From: an uncultured Prevotellaceae bacterium | GTDB taxonomy: Bacteria > Bacteroidota > Bacteroidia > Bacteroidales > Bacteroidaceae | Assembly: GCA_946407895.1 (NCBI GenBank) | Contig: CAMJQA010000004.1 | Location: 16,228 to 80,227 of the forward strand | DNA length: 64,000 bases | Direction of reading: 5' to 3' | In this document: positions 1 to 9,101 of the stretch, piece after piece | Position numbering within the stretch: position 1 is the first letter of the stretch | Layout of the letters: every line of letters begins with the position of its first letter | The notes under the pieces: generated by a model | What the model saw: only the letters and a program-made list of their open reading frames with translations | What the model was told of the DNA's origin: nothing | Database searches by the model: none | Position numbers and translations under genes: made by a program

Positions 1-3000
1 CCTTCAAAGAGGCAGTTGCAGCACCAGCATTTTCAACCCAGCTGTCGGCGGGATGAGAACCACCCCAATCAATGTTCAGTACCTGTTGACCAGCCTGATT
101 GTAGAAGACATATGCTTTCTCTGTGGTCTGCTGGGTTGTAGCACCATTTGCTATACTCCAAGTGTAAGGACCATTGTTCTTATCAAAGTTACTGGTCATG
201 TTATCACCAGCCCAAGTATAAGGACGAAGAGGCTGATAGTTCAAATCTGGATTATCATAGTGATATTGAACATCATACTTGCTCAGAGGCTCGCCAAGAC
301 TGTTCAGGACATTCTGGTTGGGCTTTGTTGCGAACTGGAAGTCCCATGCGGGGCAAGCACCCATCATATTGCGCACTACCCATTCGTTACCAGTGGTAGG
401 ACGTGTGAAGCCTGACAACAGGTTGAAGTCATACTTAACCTTTGCACCAGCTGTAGAGGTGTTATACTGAACAGGAAGAACCCACAAGATATTGGGATCA
501 TCTTTGCACCAGTTGATGGTATTCTTACCGACAGTAGAGGTATTTGCAGGCAACGTATACTTCACTGTCCAGTAGAACCACAAATCGGGGAATGCAGAGG
601 AATCTCCTGATTTGAAGTTAACCTTAATCTTGAAGGTTCGACCGTCATTGGGCAATGTGCCGATTTCATCAATTCCAAGCTTCCAGCGAATAAGGATAGC
701 ATCACCTTCTGCGTTGGTTGTATTCTCGAAAATGGGAGCGAGACCATCATCGGCACCAGCAAGATTCTTACCATCTGCACTGCCATATTCAGCCTTTACG
801 TCGCGTACATACTTCTCATCGCTGAGAACATCCCATGTCATGTTAGCAATAGGATAGTTCTGCTCAAAGCGTGACTGACTCATACCTACGATATTACCAT
901 TCTCATCCTTAATTTTACCATAGACATTGTTGATAACTTCTTTCCAAGTCATCGAAACTGTCTGGCTGGTGCAAGAAAGTTTCATATCAAGATTTTCCTT
1001 GTCATCAAGATGAATGTCAGCAAGTTTCTTGTTTATCCACTTAATCTTGAAGTAGCGCTGGTCAACCAACTTGTTGTTTACTGTATCCTCAAGAGTTACA
1101 CATACGATAGGCTCTTTACCAACTACAGCCTCATTATCATGGCCATAGGCAGGATCATCAGGAAGAACAGGATAGATTATATGGTTGGAAGCACCCCTAA
1201 GCTTTGCAAATTGCTGCTGATCCGTTCTGTGAGTTACATCGTTGTAAGCATCTTTAGGAATGGAAAAACGGAAAGCTAAACCGAACTGCTTCAACTCGTC
1301 CTTAGTAATCTGGATATGATTACCACCGGTTGAATAGTCACCAGTCACCAATGTGAACAGATTCAGTTGATTTTCTTCTTTTTCTTTATAGTAAACCTCC
1401 TTTGTTACACGATCATTGGCATCAATGAGAGATGCATAAATGTCTGTATAGTCCGAATAGTGAGGTTGCCAATCGTATGTTGCATGAGCTGTGTAGGGAA
1501 GAGCCGCAATATAGGGCGTAAACTCAGTCTCCACAATGCGAGAATACTCAGAATAAACGTCGGTATAATCCTCAGCTTCTGCATAATTAGGATTCTTGGG
1601 CACCTTCAACGCGATTGTGCGGATTTGATCTGCATTCAAACCATTAGCCAACCTGGTTGTTGCGTCGTTCTTTTTCAGGTAAACGGTCATAATCTTAGTG
1701 CCATCCTTACCAACGCCAACTTCAGCCTTATTAACAGATACCAGAGAGTTTGCCTCAGGGCCAACAGCTGCACGTGTATTAGCCACATTTGATACAACAC
1801 TAACTTGATCAATCAGATAGCTGTTGTCATCAACGCTGTTAGGACTCAGACGATACAGAGCTGTTGTGTTCTTGTTGTCTACTCTTCTTTGAGCTTCACC
1901 AGGAATATTTTCAATGTTGATGTTCGCATTGTTTTCCTGACGCTGTCCGATACGGCCATTTACCATGTAAACTCGACGTGGGTTATAGATCAAAGTCTTA
2001 AACTCAATAGCCTCAATACCGCCAATGTACAGACGGGGAATCAAAGTTACGCTGCTGAGAACCTTATTCTGAACAGATACATTATTCATCTTATTCATTT
2101 GTTCTTTCAGTTTCTCAGCCAAAGTAGCAGCTTTGCTGTTACCTTCATCAGCGGCGGCGAACAGCTTAACTTCTGCCTCTTTATCGTTCAAATCGATACC
2201 GAAATACTGAGCCAGAATCTCAGCGAGAACGTCTATATCACTCTGCAATGCCTCGTCACCCTCTTTGATAGTGCCTTCCAGTTCAGACAAAATAGCAGGC
2301 TTCAGCTCATTAATCTTAGCTGTAACCTCACTGGCAATCTTGTCATCAATCTTACCATACTCTTCCTGAAGCGTGCTAATAGCAGTGTTGATACCAGAAA
2401 GATCCTGATTGAATTCACCATTCTCAATCTTGGTGAGCAGTTCGCCTACAGCCTTGTTAACAGCCTCGTCAGCAGCTGCTTTGGCAGCAGCAGCAATAGC
2501 AGCAGCTGTGGGAATACCACCCTTCAGGGCATCAATCTGACCCTTCAGGTCGGCATAGTTGGCACCTACGGTAGTAGCCAGTGCGTTAACGGCATTGTCA
2601 ATATCGGTCTGGCTTACAGCGTTGGCGGTCAGAGCGTCAACAACACCCTGCAGAGTAGCCAGCTGGCCCTTCAGCTCGTTAACAGCAGCAGTAGCCTTGC
2701 CAATCTCCTCGGTGGCAGCGCCCTGGGCAGAAGCAATCTGACCCTCAAGACCCTTAACGGCATCCTGCAGAGACTTGATGTCACCATTCTGCAGAGCAGT
2801 GAGAGCATCCTGCAGAGACTTGATGGCAGCATTGTTGTCAGCCTGGCCGTTGGTCAGGGTAGCAATGCGTGCGCTTGCCTCACCAAACAGGTTGTCAATC
2901 TTTGTCTGAATGTCGTTGTCGGCAGCAATCAGACCTGCAACGGCAGTCTGCAAGCTGGCAACGTCACCCTTAACGGCGTCGAGACCATTCTGCAGAACCT

Positions 3001-3925
3001 CAATCTGCTTCTGATTGTTGGAAATCAGACCCTTCAGAGCCTCAACCTGGTCGTTCACCTTGTTGCCCAGAGCATCGATGGCATCCTGAGCCTTCTGGTT
3101 GGCGGCCTTCATGTCGGCCAGCTGAGTAGCCTGGCCCTCAATCTTAGCCTTGTTCTCGGCAGCCTGAGCGGCAGCTGAAGTCACCTGCTGGCCAAATACG
3201 TTGATCTGGCTGTTCAGGGTCTCCTGAGCATTCTTCAGGTTTTCAGCGATGGTTGCCAGATTCGTAGCGTTCTGGGCAGCCTGCAGCTTAGCCTCATCGG
3301 CAGTGCCCTGAGCCTTCTCGGCAGCAGCCTGGGCGGCCTTGGCAGCATCCAGAGCCTGGCTGGCCAGGGTGTAAGCCTCGTTGGCGCGTGCAGTAGCGGT
3401 GGTGATACCCTGCTGCAGCTCCTTGTCAGCCTGAAGCAGACCGGTAATGGTCTTGCCCTGCTCGGCGAGAGTTGCATTGGCGGCATCGATTGAGCCCTTC
3501 AATGCATTCTGGGCGTCGGTCACCAGGGTGGTGGCAGCTGCAACGGCAGCGCGCTGAGCCTCGGCAGCCTTCACGTCTGCATAGCTGTTGGCAGCCTTCT
3601 CGGCAGCCTCAGCCTTGGAGGCAGCCTCGCCGGCAGCAGCGTTCTTGGCATCTGCTACAGCGTTGTTGATGGAAGTCTGCAGGGCAGCATCGGCATTCTT
3701 GTAAGCTGTTTCCAGGCTTGACAGCTGTGCCTGCAGATTGTTGGCCTCAATCTCCAGATTGTGAACCTTGTCAGCAACCAGAGAATTAAGGTCGGTCGAT
3801 TGGTTTCTAATCTCGTTGCGCAGCTCGGCGATGTCATCGTCGTAGTCCTTACAAGAGTTCAAACCGCCTATGGCAGTCACTACCAGTGCTGCCAACAGGA
3901 TTGAGCGAAATTGATTCTTTCTCAT
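1..3925 (-). CDS. giant coiled-coil surface lipoprotein, partial (C-terminus outside window)
   Basis: The frame is open from ATG at 3925 down to the window edge (about 1,308 codons), so the 3' end is missing. The N-terminus (MRKNQFRSILLAALVVTAIG) is a signal peptide ending in a lipobox-like LNSC. The following KDYDDD matches the acidic export signal that sends Bacteroidetes lipoproteins to the cell surface. Residues about 30-500 are Ala/Gln/Asn-rich and look like long coiled coil, with internal near-repeats such as IKSLQDAL/IKSLQDAV. After about residue 600 the sequence changes to ordinary beta-rich composition. The CKDYDDDI start followed by coiled coil resembles proteins annotated in Prevotella as PL29-lyase N-terminal domain (DUF4988); that label is recollection, and no lyase domain is visible in the part seen. 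A structural or adhesin role is inference. It has no close operon partner in the window. Confidence 0.85.
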   Translation of the reverse strand, partial: MRKNQFRSILLAALVVTAIGGLNSCKDYDDDIAELRNEIRNQSTDLNSLVADKVHNLEIEANNLQAQLSSLETAYKNADAALQTSINNAVADAKNAAAGEAASKAEAAEKAANSYADVKAAEAQRAAVAAATTLVTDAQNALKGSIDAANATLAEQGKTITGLLQADKELQQGITTATARANEAYTLASQALDAAKAAQAAAEKAQGTADEAKLQAAQNATNLATIAENLKNAQETLNSQINVFGQQVTSAAAQAAENKAKIEGQATQLADMKAANQKAQDAIDALGNKVNDQVEALKGLISNNQKQIEVLQNGLDAVKGDVASLQTAVAGLIAADNDIQTKIDNLFGEASARIATLTNGQADNNAAIKSLQDALTALQNGDIKSLQDAVKGLEGQIASAQGAATEEIGKATAAVNELKGQLATLQGVVDALTANAVSQTDIDNAVNALATTVGANYADLKGQIDALKGGIPTAAAIAAAAKAAADEAVNKAVGELLTKIENGEFNQDLSGINTAISTLQEEYGKIDDKIASEVTAKINELKPAILSELEGTIKEGDEALQSDIDVLAEILAQYFGIDLNDKEAEVKLFAAADEGNSKAATLAEKLKEQMNKMNNVSVQNKVLSSVTLIPRLYIGGIEAIEFKTLIYNPRRVYMVNGRIGQRQENNANINIENIPGEAQRRVDNKNTTALYRLSPNSVDDNSYLIDQVSVVSNVANTRAAVGPEANSLVSVNKAEVGVGKDGTKIMTVYLKKNDATTRLANGLNADQIRTIALKVPKNPNYAEAEDYTDVYSEYSRIVETEFTPYIAALPYTAHATYDWQPHYSDYTDIYASLIDANDRVTKEVYYKEKEENQLNLFTLVTGDYSTGGNHIQITKDELKQFGLAFRFSIPKDAYNDVTHRTDQQQFAKLRGASNHIIYPVLPDDPAYGHDNEAVVGKEPIVCVTLEDTVNNKLVDQRYFKIKWINKKLADIHLDDKENLDMKLSCTSQTVSMTWKEVINNVYGKIKDENGNIVGMSQSRFEQNYPIANMTWDVLSDEKYVRDVKAEYGSADGKNLAGADDGLAPIFENTTNAEGDAILIRWKLGIDEIGTLPNDGRTFKIKVNFKSGDSSAFPDLWFYWTVKYTLPANTSTVGKNTINWCKDDPNILWVLPVQYNTSTAGAKVKYDFNLLSGFTRPTTGNEWVVRNMMGACPAWDFQFATKPNQNVLNSLGEPLSKYDVQYHYDNPDLNYQPLRPYTWAGDNMTSNFDKNNGPYTWSIANGATTQQTTEKAYVFYNQAGQQVLNIDWGGSHPADSWVENAGAATASLK

Positions 3926-4257
3926 TTGACAAAAAATTAAATTAAACATAAATTTTAATAATTGTTTTTAGTTCTTTCTTGTTTCTTTACTTCGTTTTGT
4001 TGGTTGTTTTCTTAGTCTCTTTTCCTTTCTGTTTCTTGAATTTTCGGTTTATAGTTTTTTTGTTGTTGAACTTATATACATTATTTATATTAGCCCCGCC
4101 GGGCTTCATCTTACCTTGTTTTTACCGTCTTTTGGCCCACTCTCGCACAGAGAGCGATATAAATTATGTTAAAATCCGCGGTGATATAAGTGGTTAGGAA
4201 TCTGTGGAATGTGTATTTCTTAGAATGGAAATGTGTAAAATATTTTGATAAAATGAA
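3926..4257. other. intergenic leader region of the lipoprotein gene
   Basis: No gene seen. The + strand is very T-rich between 3930 and 4080, so the lipoprotein mRNA would have a long A/G-rich leader, which is common in Bacteroidales. A short inverted repeat, AGCCC/GGGCT, lies at about 4093-4106. I found no TAnnTTTG box on the minus strand, so the promoter is not located. Confidence 0.5.
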
Positions 4258-4293
4258 AAGAGCGCGTTGAAAAGATTTTTTCAACGCACTCTT
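4258..4293 (-). terminator. terminator of the paaK-paaK-ACT unit
   Basis: Near-perfect hairpin, AAGAG.GCGTTGAAAA paired with TTTTCAACGC.CTCTT, around a short loop. On the minus strand it is followed by a T-rich run. It lies 57 bp past the stop of the ACT gene. Confidence 0.8.
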
Positions 4294-4350
4294 AAATGGT
4301 GTGGATAAGGCTGTTTAGCCTTGTCTTTTTGTCAAAAATTAGGACAAATC

Positions 4351-4785
4351 TTAATTCTCGCCTCCTCCGGCCAGGTCGTTCTCGTCAATGAAACTCAGAT
4401 GATGCTGAAGAATAACATCGTGTGCCTTTTCTGTCTGGTCGGTGCGGAAGATGAGAATTCCCTTTCCGCCCCAAAGGAAGGTGTACATGTAGGTTATGCT
4501 GATATCTGCATCGCTAATAATGCGAACGGCATCAGCGGCTTTGCCCGGCTCATTGTCCAGCTCCAGGGCAAAGACATCAGAAAGGGCTACGGCCACACCG
4601 GCATCCTTCAGTTCCTGATAGGCGCGTGAGGGCTCGCTGCAGATGAGGCGGTAGATGCCATACTCAGCCGTATCGGCTATGGTGGAAGCAATAATCTGGA
4701 TGCCAGACTGCTTCAGGATGTCGAGAACCTTGACGAGTGTGCCGGAACGGTTCTCGATGAAAATGGAAAGCTGATTGATAGTCAT
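4351..4785 (-). CDS. tandem ACT-domain protein
   Basis: A 144-residue protein made of two ACT domains (about 1-70 and 71-140). The first begins with MTINQLSIFIENRSGTLVKV, the typical beta-strand then Arg-Pro/Gly-Thr-Leu turn of ACT ligand-binding folds. ACT domains bind amino acids and usually control metabolic enzymes. Free-standing double-ACT proteins sit beside phenylacetate-CoA ligase and IorAB genes in many anaerobes, and this one follows the ligase gene by 33 bp. It probably senses an aromatic or branched amino acid and tunes the ligase or the oxidoreductase, but the ligand is inference. It is the last gene before a strong terminator. Confidence 0.85.
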   Translation of the reverse strand: MTINQLSIFIENRSGTLVKVLDILKQSGIQIIASTIADTAEYGIYRLICSEPSRAYQELKDAGVAVALSDVFALELDNEPGKAADAVRIISDADISITYMYTFLWGGKGILIFRTDQTEKAHDVILQHHLSFIDENDLAGGGEN

Positions 4786-4818
4786 GTGTATAAAGTTTGG
4801 AATTTGTTGTTTTGCTGT

Positions 4819-6129
4819 TTATTGATAAACCTTTCGCTTGTCAACGACTCGGACTGCCTTACCCTCGCTAACAGGGAGGGTGCCACGAGAGACGAGGCGG
4901 ACAATCGGGGTCAGCAGGATTTCGTCCTTCAGCCGACGGCGGATTTCCTTCTCCAGCTCCTGGAGGGCCTTGTAGTCATCGGTCCCTTCTGCCAATTCAA
5001 CTTCTACGGTCATGTTGTCGTTATTGTCGTCGGTAGTCAGGGTGATGAGGTAGTTGTTGCCCAGTTGCGGGAACTGCATGAGGATCTTCTCAATCTGGAT
5101 GGGGAAGATATTGACGCCGCGCAGCACCATCATGTCATCGGAGCGACCGCGCATACGGTCGAGGCGGATATGATTGCGGCCGCAGGGGCACGAACGGCCC
5201 AGCACGCGGGTGAGGTCGCGGGTGCGATAGCGCAGGAGAGGCATGGCCTGACGGCACAGCGTGGTCAGCACGAGCTCGCCTATCTCGCCGTCGGGCATTG
5301 GCTCCAGCGTTTCGGGGTCGACAATCTCTACGATATAATAGTCTTCCCAGAAGTGTAGTCCGTTCTGCTCGGGACACTCGAAGCCTACGCCGGGGCCGCA
5401 CATCTCACTCATTCCGAAGGAATTGTAGGCCTTCACACCCATCATGTCCTGAATGCGCTGGCGCTGTTCTTCGGAGTGAGGCTCGGCACCGATGGCCAAT
5501 ACCTTCAGCTTTGTGTCGCGACGCGGATCGACACCCTGCTCCTGCATCACCTCGTAGAGACGCGTTACATAGGAGGGAACGGCGTGAATGGCGGTTGTGC
5601 CAAAGTCGCGGATGAACTTTATCTGGCGCAGGGAATTACCGGCTGCGGCAGGTACGGTGAGCATGCCAAGGCGCTCAGCCCCGTACTGAAAGCCCAGACC
5701 GCCGGTGAACATGCCATAGCCTGATGAGTTCTGGAAGACGTCATCGGGCCGCAGGCCCACCATCCATAGGTTGCGTGCCACCTGGTTGGCCCATTCGTCG
5801 AGGTCTTTCTGCGTATGCAGGATGACTGTTGGGTTGCCAGTTGTGCCTGATGAGGAATGCAAGCGCACACAGTCGCGCAGGGGTACGCATGACATGCCGA
5901 AGGGGTATGTCTCGCGCAAATCTGCCTTTGTGGTGAACGGCAGTTTCCTGACGTCGGCCAACGTTTTGATGTCGTCGGGTGTGATACCCATTTCCTTGAA
6001 TTTCTTCTGGTAGAATTCATTTTTCAAACAGTGACGCACGGTCTTCTGTAGGCGCTCCAGCTGGAGTGCCTCTATCTGCTGGCGCGTCATTGTTTCCAGC
6101 TCGGGATTGAAATAAGGTGAATAAGTCAT
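4819..6129 (-). CDS. paaK: phenylacetate-CoA ligase (first paralog)
   Basis: A 436-residue AMP-forming ligase that activates aryl acids (phenylacetate, possibly indoleacetate) to their CoA thioesters in the cytoplasm. The phosphate-binding loop SSSGTTGNPTV lies near residue 93, the acyl-adenylate motif region YNSFGMSEMCGPG near 240, and the hinge and C-terminal lid follow the RTRDLTRVLG and GRSDDMMVLRGVNIFP motifs. Length and domain order are normal for PaaK. It lies 23 bp downstream of a second PaaK paralog and 33 bp upstream of an ACT protein, so the three are one unit. The ligase could act reversibly with IorAB (12531-14754) to salvage arylacetates into aromatic amino acids, or run in the degradative direction. 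The sequence does not decide this. Confidence 0.93.
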   Translation of the reverse strand: MTYSPYFNPELETMTRQQIEALQLERLQKTVRHCLKNEFYQKKFKEMGITPDDIKTLADVRKLPFTTKADLRETYPFGMSCVPLRDCVRLHSSSGTTGNPTVILHTQKDLDEWANQVARNLWMVGLRPDDVFQNSSGYGMFTGGLGFQYGAERLGMLTVPAAAGNSLRQIKFIRDFGTTAIHAVPSYVTRLYEVMQEQGVDPRRDTKLKVLAIGAEPHSEEQRQRIQDMMGVKAYNSFGMSEMCGPGVGFECPEQNGLHFWEDYYIVEIVDPETLEPMPDGEIGELVLTTLCRQAMPLLRYRTRDLTRVLGRSCPCGRNHIRLDRMRGRSDDMMVLRGVNIFPIQIEKILMQFPQLGNNYLITLTTDDNNDNMTVEVELAEGTDDYKALQELEKEIRRRLKDEILLTPIVRLVSRGTLPVSEGKAVRVVDKRKVYQ

Positions 6130-6152
6130 ATTTTAATAGTTCAAATGACGGA

Positions 6153-7460
6153 TTATATCTTGCGTTTATCGATGACATGAGCACTCTTGCCCTGGCTGCG
6201 TTCGATGGTGCCTGGTGCCTTCAGCTGTACTTTTGCGCCAATGCTTAAAACGCTCTTCAGGCGGGCTGCCAGGCGCTTCTCCAGTTCATCGATGGCTGCA
6301 GGCGTATCGAAGGTGCTGGTGAAATACTCTTGGCGCAACTCTACCTGTACCTGCAGGGTGTCCAGGTTGTTCACGCGATCCACAATGAGCATATAGCGGG
6401 GCGCGAACTCCTTCATGCTGAGCACCACACTCTCCACCTGCGAGGGGAATACATTGATGCCGCGAATGATGAGCATGTCGTCGCTGCGCCCTTCGATGCG
6501 GCTCATGCGGACGCTGGTGCGACCGCAACCGCACTGCCCGTCCATGAGCGAGCACAGGTCGCGCGTACGGTAACGCAGTACGGGCATGCCCTCCTTCGTA
6601 AGCGTCGTGAACACCAGCTCGCCGGTCTGCCCCTTGGGAAGAGGCTCCAGGGTGACAGGATTGATTACCTCGGGGTAGAAGTGATCCTCGTTGATATGCG
6701 ATCCGTGCTGCTCCTGGCACTCATAGCTGACACTGGGACCCATAATCTCGCTGAGGCCGTATAGGTTATAGCCCTTCAGGCCCAGGCGTTTCTGAATCTC
6801 GGCACGCATGTTCTCCGTCCAGGGCTCAGCGCCAAAGGCTCCCACGCGCAGGTGTATCTGATCCTTGGTGATACCCATCTTCTCCATTGTCTCGGCCAGA
6901 TAGAGGGCATAGGAGGGCGTACAGGCGATGCCGGTGATGCCCAGGTCGCGAATGAGGCGTGCATGCTTCTCGGTGTTGCCCGTAGAGGCAGGTACCACCG
7001 CGGCGCCAATCATCTCAACACCATTGTGGGCACCCAGTCCGCCAGTGAACAGGCCATAGCCGTATGATACGGAGAAAATGTCGTTGCGCCCTACACCGTA
7101 TGCCGTGAGGCAGCGAGCCATACATTCGGTCCATACCCCAATGTCCTTGCGCGTATAGCCTACGATGGTAGGATTGCCCGTAGTGCCGCTGGAGGCATGG
7201 ATGCGGATTATCTCGCTCTGCGGAGCTGCCTGCAGACCGAAGGGATAGTTGTCGCGCAGGTCCTTCTTCGTGGTGAAGGGAAGCTTGACGATGTCGTCGA
7301 TAGTCTGTATGTCATCAGGTGTGATGTCCATAGACTGCAGCTTATGGCGATAGAAGGGCACATTGTGGTAGACATACTCCACAATCTTGTGGAGGCGTTT
7401 ACCCTGGAGCGCGCTCATCTCGTCGCGGCTCATACATTCTTTGTTTGGATTCCAAATCAT
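6153..7460 (-). CDS. paaK: phenylacetate-CoA ligase (second paralog)
   Basis: A 435-residue paralog of the downstream ligase with the same layout: ASSGTTGNPTI near residue 92, YNLYGLSEIMGPS near 240, and GRSDDMLIIRGINVFP near 320. The two copies are clearly diverged along their whole length, so this is an old duplication and probably not a recent copy. Different aryl substrates for the two enzymes (phenylacetate versus indoleacetate or hydroxyphenylacetate) is a reasonable inference, without direct proof here. It is the first gene of the ligase-ligase-ACT unit. A TATTTTTG promoter box at 7495-7502 lies 35 nt before its ATG. Confidence 0.92.
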   Translation of the reverse strand: MIWNPNKECMSRDEMSALQGKRLHKIVEYVYHNVPFYRHKLQSMDITPDDIQTIDDIVKLPFTTKKDLRDNYPFGLQAAPQSEIIRIHASSGTTGNPTIVGYTRKDIGVWTECMARCLTAYGVGRNDIFSVSYGYGLFTGGLGAHNGVEMIGAAVVPASTGNTEKHARLIRDLGITGIACTPSYALYLAETMEKMGITKDQIHLRVGAFGAEPWTENMRAEIQKRLGLKGYNLYGLSEIMGPSVSYECQEQHGSHINEDHFYPEVINPVTLEPLPKGQTGELVFTTLTKEGMPVLRYRTRDLCSLMDGQCGCGRTSVRMSRIEGRSDDMLIIRGINVFPSQVESVVLSMKEFAPRYMLIVDRVNNLDTLQVQVELRQEYFTSTFDTPAAIDELEKRLAARLKSVLSIGAKVQLKAPGTIERSQGKSAHVIDKRKI

Positions 7461-7494
7461 ATTGTTTCTGCGTTGATATTGATGTAATCCGATG

Positions 7495-7502
7495 CAAAAA
7501 TA
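7495..7502 (-). promoter_or_regulatory. TAnnTTTG promoter of the paaK-paaK-ACT unit
   Basis: Minus-strand TATTTTTG matches the Bacteroidetes -7 box TAnnTTTG exactly. It lies between the symporter stop (7564) and the ligase start (7460). No clear -33 TTTG was found. Confidence 0.65.
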
Positions 7503-7563
7503 CGATTTTTTCTTTATTTCAGCATCTGTTTACTGATAATTTTTCTTATTGTTATAGCTGTTA

Positions 7564-9078
7564 TTATTTGTAGCACTCAAACATTCGTTCTACTTTTGCC
7601 CGCTCCATCTTAGGTGTGAAGAGGCTGACGAGCCATACCACCGGGAAGCCGCCCAGCATGGCGATAGCACCACAATTGATGGGGTTGATGGGATTCCCGA
7701 GCAGCATGTTTACAACCGTCAGGCCCACGCCCCAGGCAAAGCAGGCCCACACACTGGCTGTCGTTACGCCGCGCCAGTAGAGGCCCAGCATGAAGGGAGC
7801 CAGGAAGGCTCCGGCCAGAGCGCCCCACGAGATACCCATCAACTGGGCAATGAACGTAGGCGGATTGAGGGCAATGAGCAGGGAGATAACGATGAAGAAA
7901 ACAATAAGTACACGCATGACAACGACCTTACGACGCTCTATGCGTTCGGCCACGATGTCGTCTATAGTGCCTTCCTCCACCTCGCCGGGCAGCGATTTCT
8001 TGTCGCGATAGATGAGGTCGAGCGTCATCGTTGACGAAGAGGTGAGGACCAGGGAAGCCAGAGTGGACATGGAAGCCGAGAGCACGAGCAGGACCACCAG
8101 GGCGATGAGGGCCGGTGAGAGCTGCACCAGCATGGCAGGCACGATGGAGTCGAAGGCAATCTTGCCATTCTCGGCGATTACAGGGTCGTAGAGACGTCCG
8201 AAGCCACCCAGGAAATAGCATCCGCCAGCTACGATAAGCGCAAAGACGGTGCTGATGATGGTTCCGCGGCGGATGGCACTCTCGTCAGTGATGCTATAGA
8301 ACTTACCCACCATCTGGGGCAAGCCCATCGTGCCCAGGGAAGTAAGGATGACCACACCCAGCAGCCCCCAAGGGTCGGGCCCGAACCAAGAAGAGAATAC
8401 GCCCACCTGACCGTCGTCGCCCGCCATTGAGCCCAGCTTGCCTACAGCCTCGGCGAGTCCGCCCTGCGATGCCAGCACGGCAATGATTACGGCCACTATA
8501 CCGAAGAGCATGATGATGCCCTGGATGAAATCATTCATGGCTGTAGCCTTATAGCCGCCCAGGATGACATAGACGGCAGTGAGCAGGGCCATAATGACCA
8601 CGCAGTACTCATAGGGTATGCCGAAGCCCATCTCGAAGAGCGTGGATATGCCCTTATAGACACCGGCTGTATAGGGGATGAGGAATACAAAGGCAATGAC
8701 GGAAGCCACCACGCGCAGGCCCTGGCTGGAGAAACGTGTGCCAAAGAAGTCGGGCATGGTGCGGCTCTCGATGTGCTGCGTCATCAGCTTCGTGCGCTTG
8801 CCCAGGAGGAGCCAGGCCAAGAGGGAGCCTATCACAGCATTGCCTATACCAATCCAAGTGGATGAGAGTCCGTACTTCCAGCCGAATTGTCCTGCATATC
8901 CCACAAAGACGACGGCCGAGAAGTAACTGGTTCCAAATGCGAAGGCTGTGAGCCACGGCCCTACCGAACGGCCACCCAGTACAAAGCCTTCCACACTGCT
9001 GGCCTGCTTGCGGGAGTAAATGCCTACTCCAATCATTATGGCCAGGAAAACGACGGTTAAGAATATCTTGATAAACAT
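7564..9078 (-). CDS. sodium:solute symporter (SSS family)
   Basis: A 504-residue inner-membrane protein with about 13 hydrophobic helices, starting MFIKIFLTVVFLAIMIGVG and containing the SSS-type stretch GGRSVGPWLTAFAFGTSYFS and later GGYKATAMNDFIQG. Family members couple solute uptake to the sodium gradient. The substrate cannot be read from sequence. Its place behind an aminotransferase and a porin, and before two aryl-acid CoA ligases, suggests uptake of an aryl acid or an amino acid. I chose the ATG at 9078 because a longer frame to 9144 would overlap the end of the porin and adds polar, non-membrane residues. It lies 23 bp after the porin stop. Confidence 0.88.
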   Translation of the reverse strand: MFIKIFLTVVFLAIMIGVGIYSRKQASSVEGFVLGGRSVGPWLTAFAFGTSYFSAVVFVGYAGQFGWKYGLSSTWIGIGNAVIGSLLAWLLLGKRTKLMTQHIESRTMPDFFGTRFSSQGLRVVASVIAFVFLIPYTAGVYKGISTLFEMGFGIPYEYCVVIMALLTAVYVILGGYKATAMNDFIQGIIMLFGIVAVIIAVLASQGGLAEAVGKLGSMAGDDGQVGVFSSWFGPDPWGLLGVVILTSLGTMGLPQMVGKFYSITDESAIRRGTIISTVFALIVAGGCYFLGGFGRLYDPVIAENGKIAFDSIVPAMLVQLSPALIALVVLLVLSASMSTLASLVLTSSSTMTLDLIYRDKKSLPGEVEEGTIDDIVAERIERRKVVVMRVLIVFFIVISLLIALNPPTFIAQLMGISWGALAGAFLAPFMLGLYWRGVTTASVWACFAWGVGLTVVNMLLGNPINPINCGAIAMLGGFPVVWLVSLFTPKMERAKVERMFECYK

Positions 9079-9101
9079 GGTGTTTTGATTTTTTTTCTTG
9101 A

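Noticed and set aside
1805..3178. 457-codon open frame on the + strand
   Set aside because: It is exactly codon-aligned antisense to the lipoprotein gene, its translation is low-complexity Leu/Asn/Ser, and it has no start signal. It is a by-product of codon choice.
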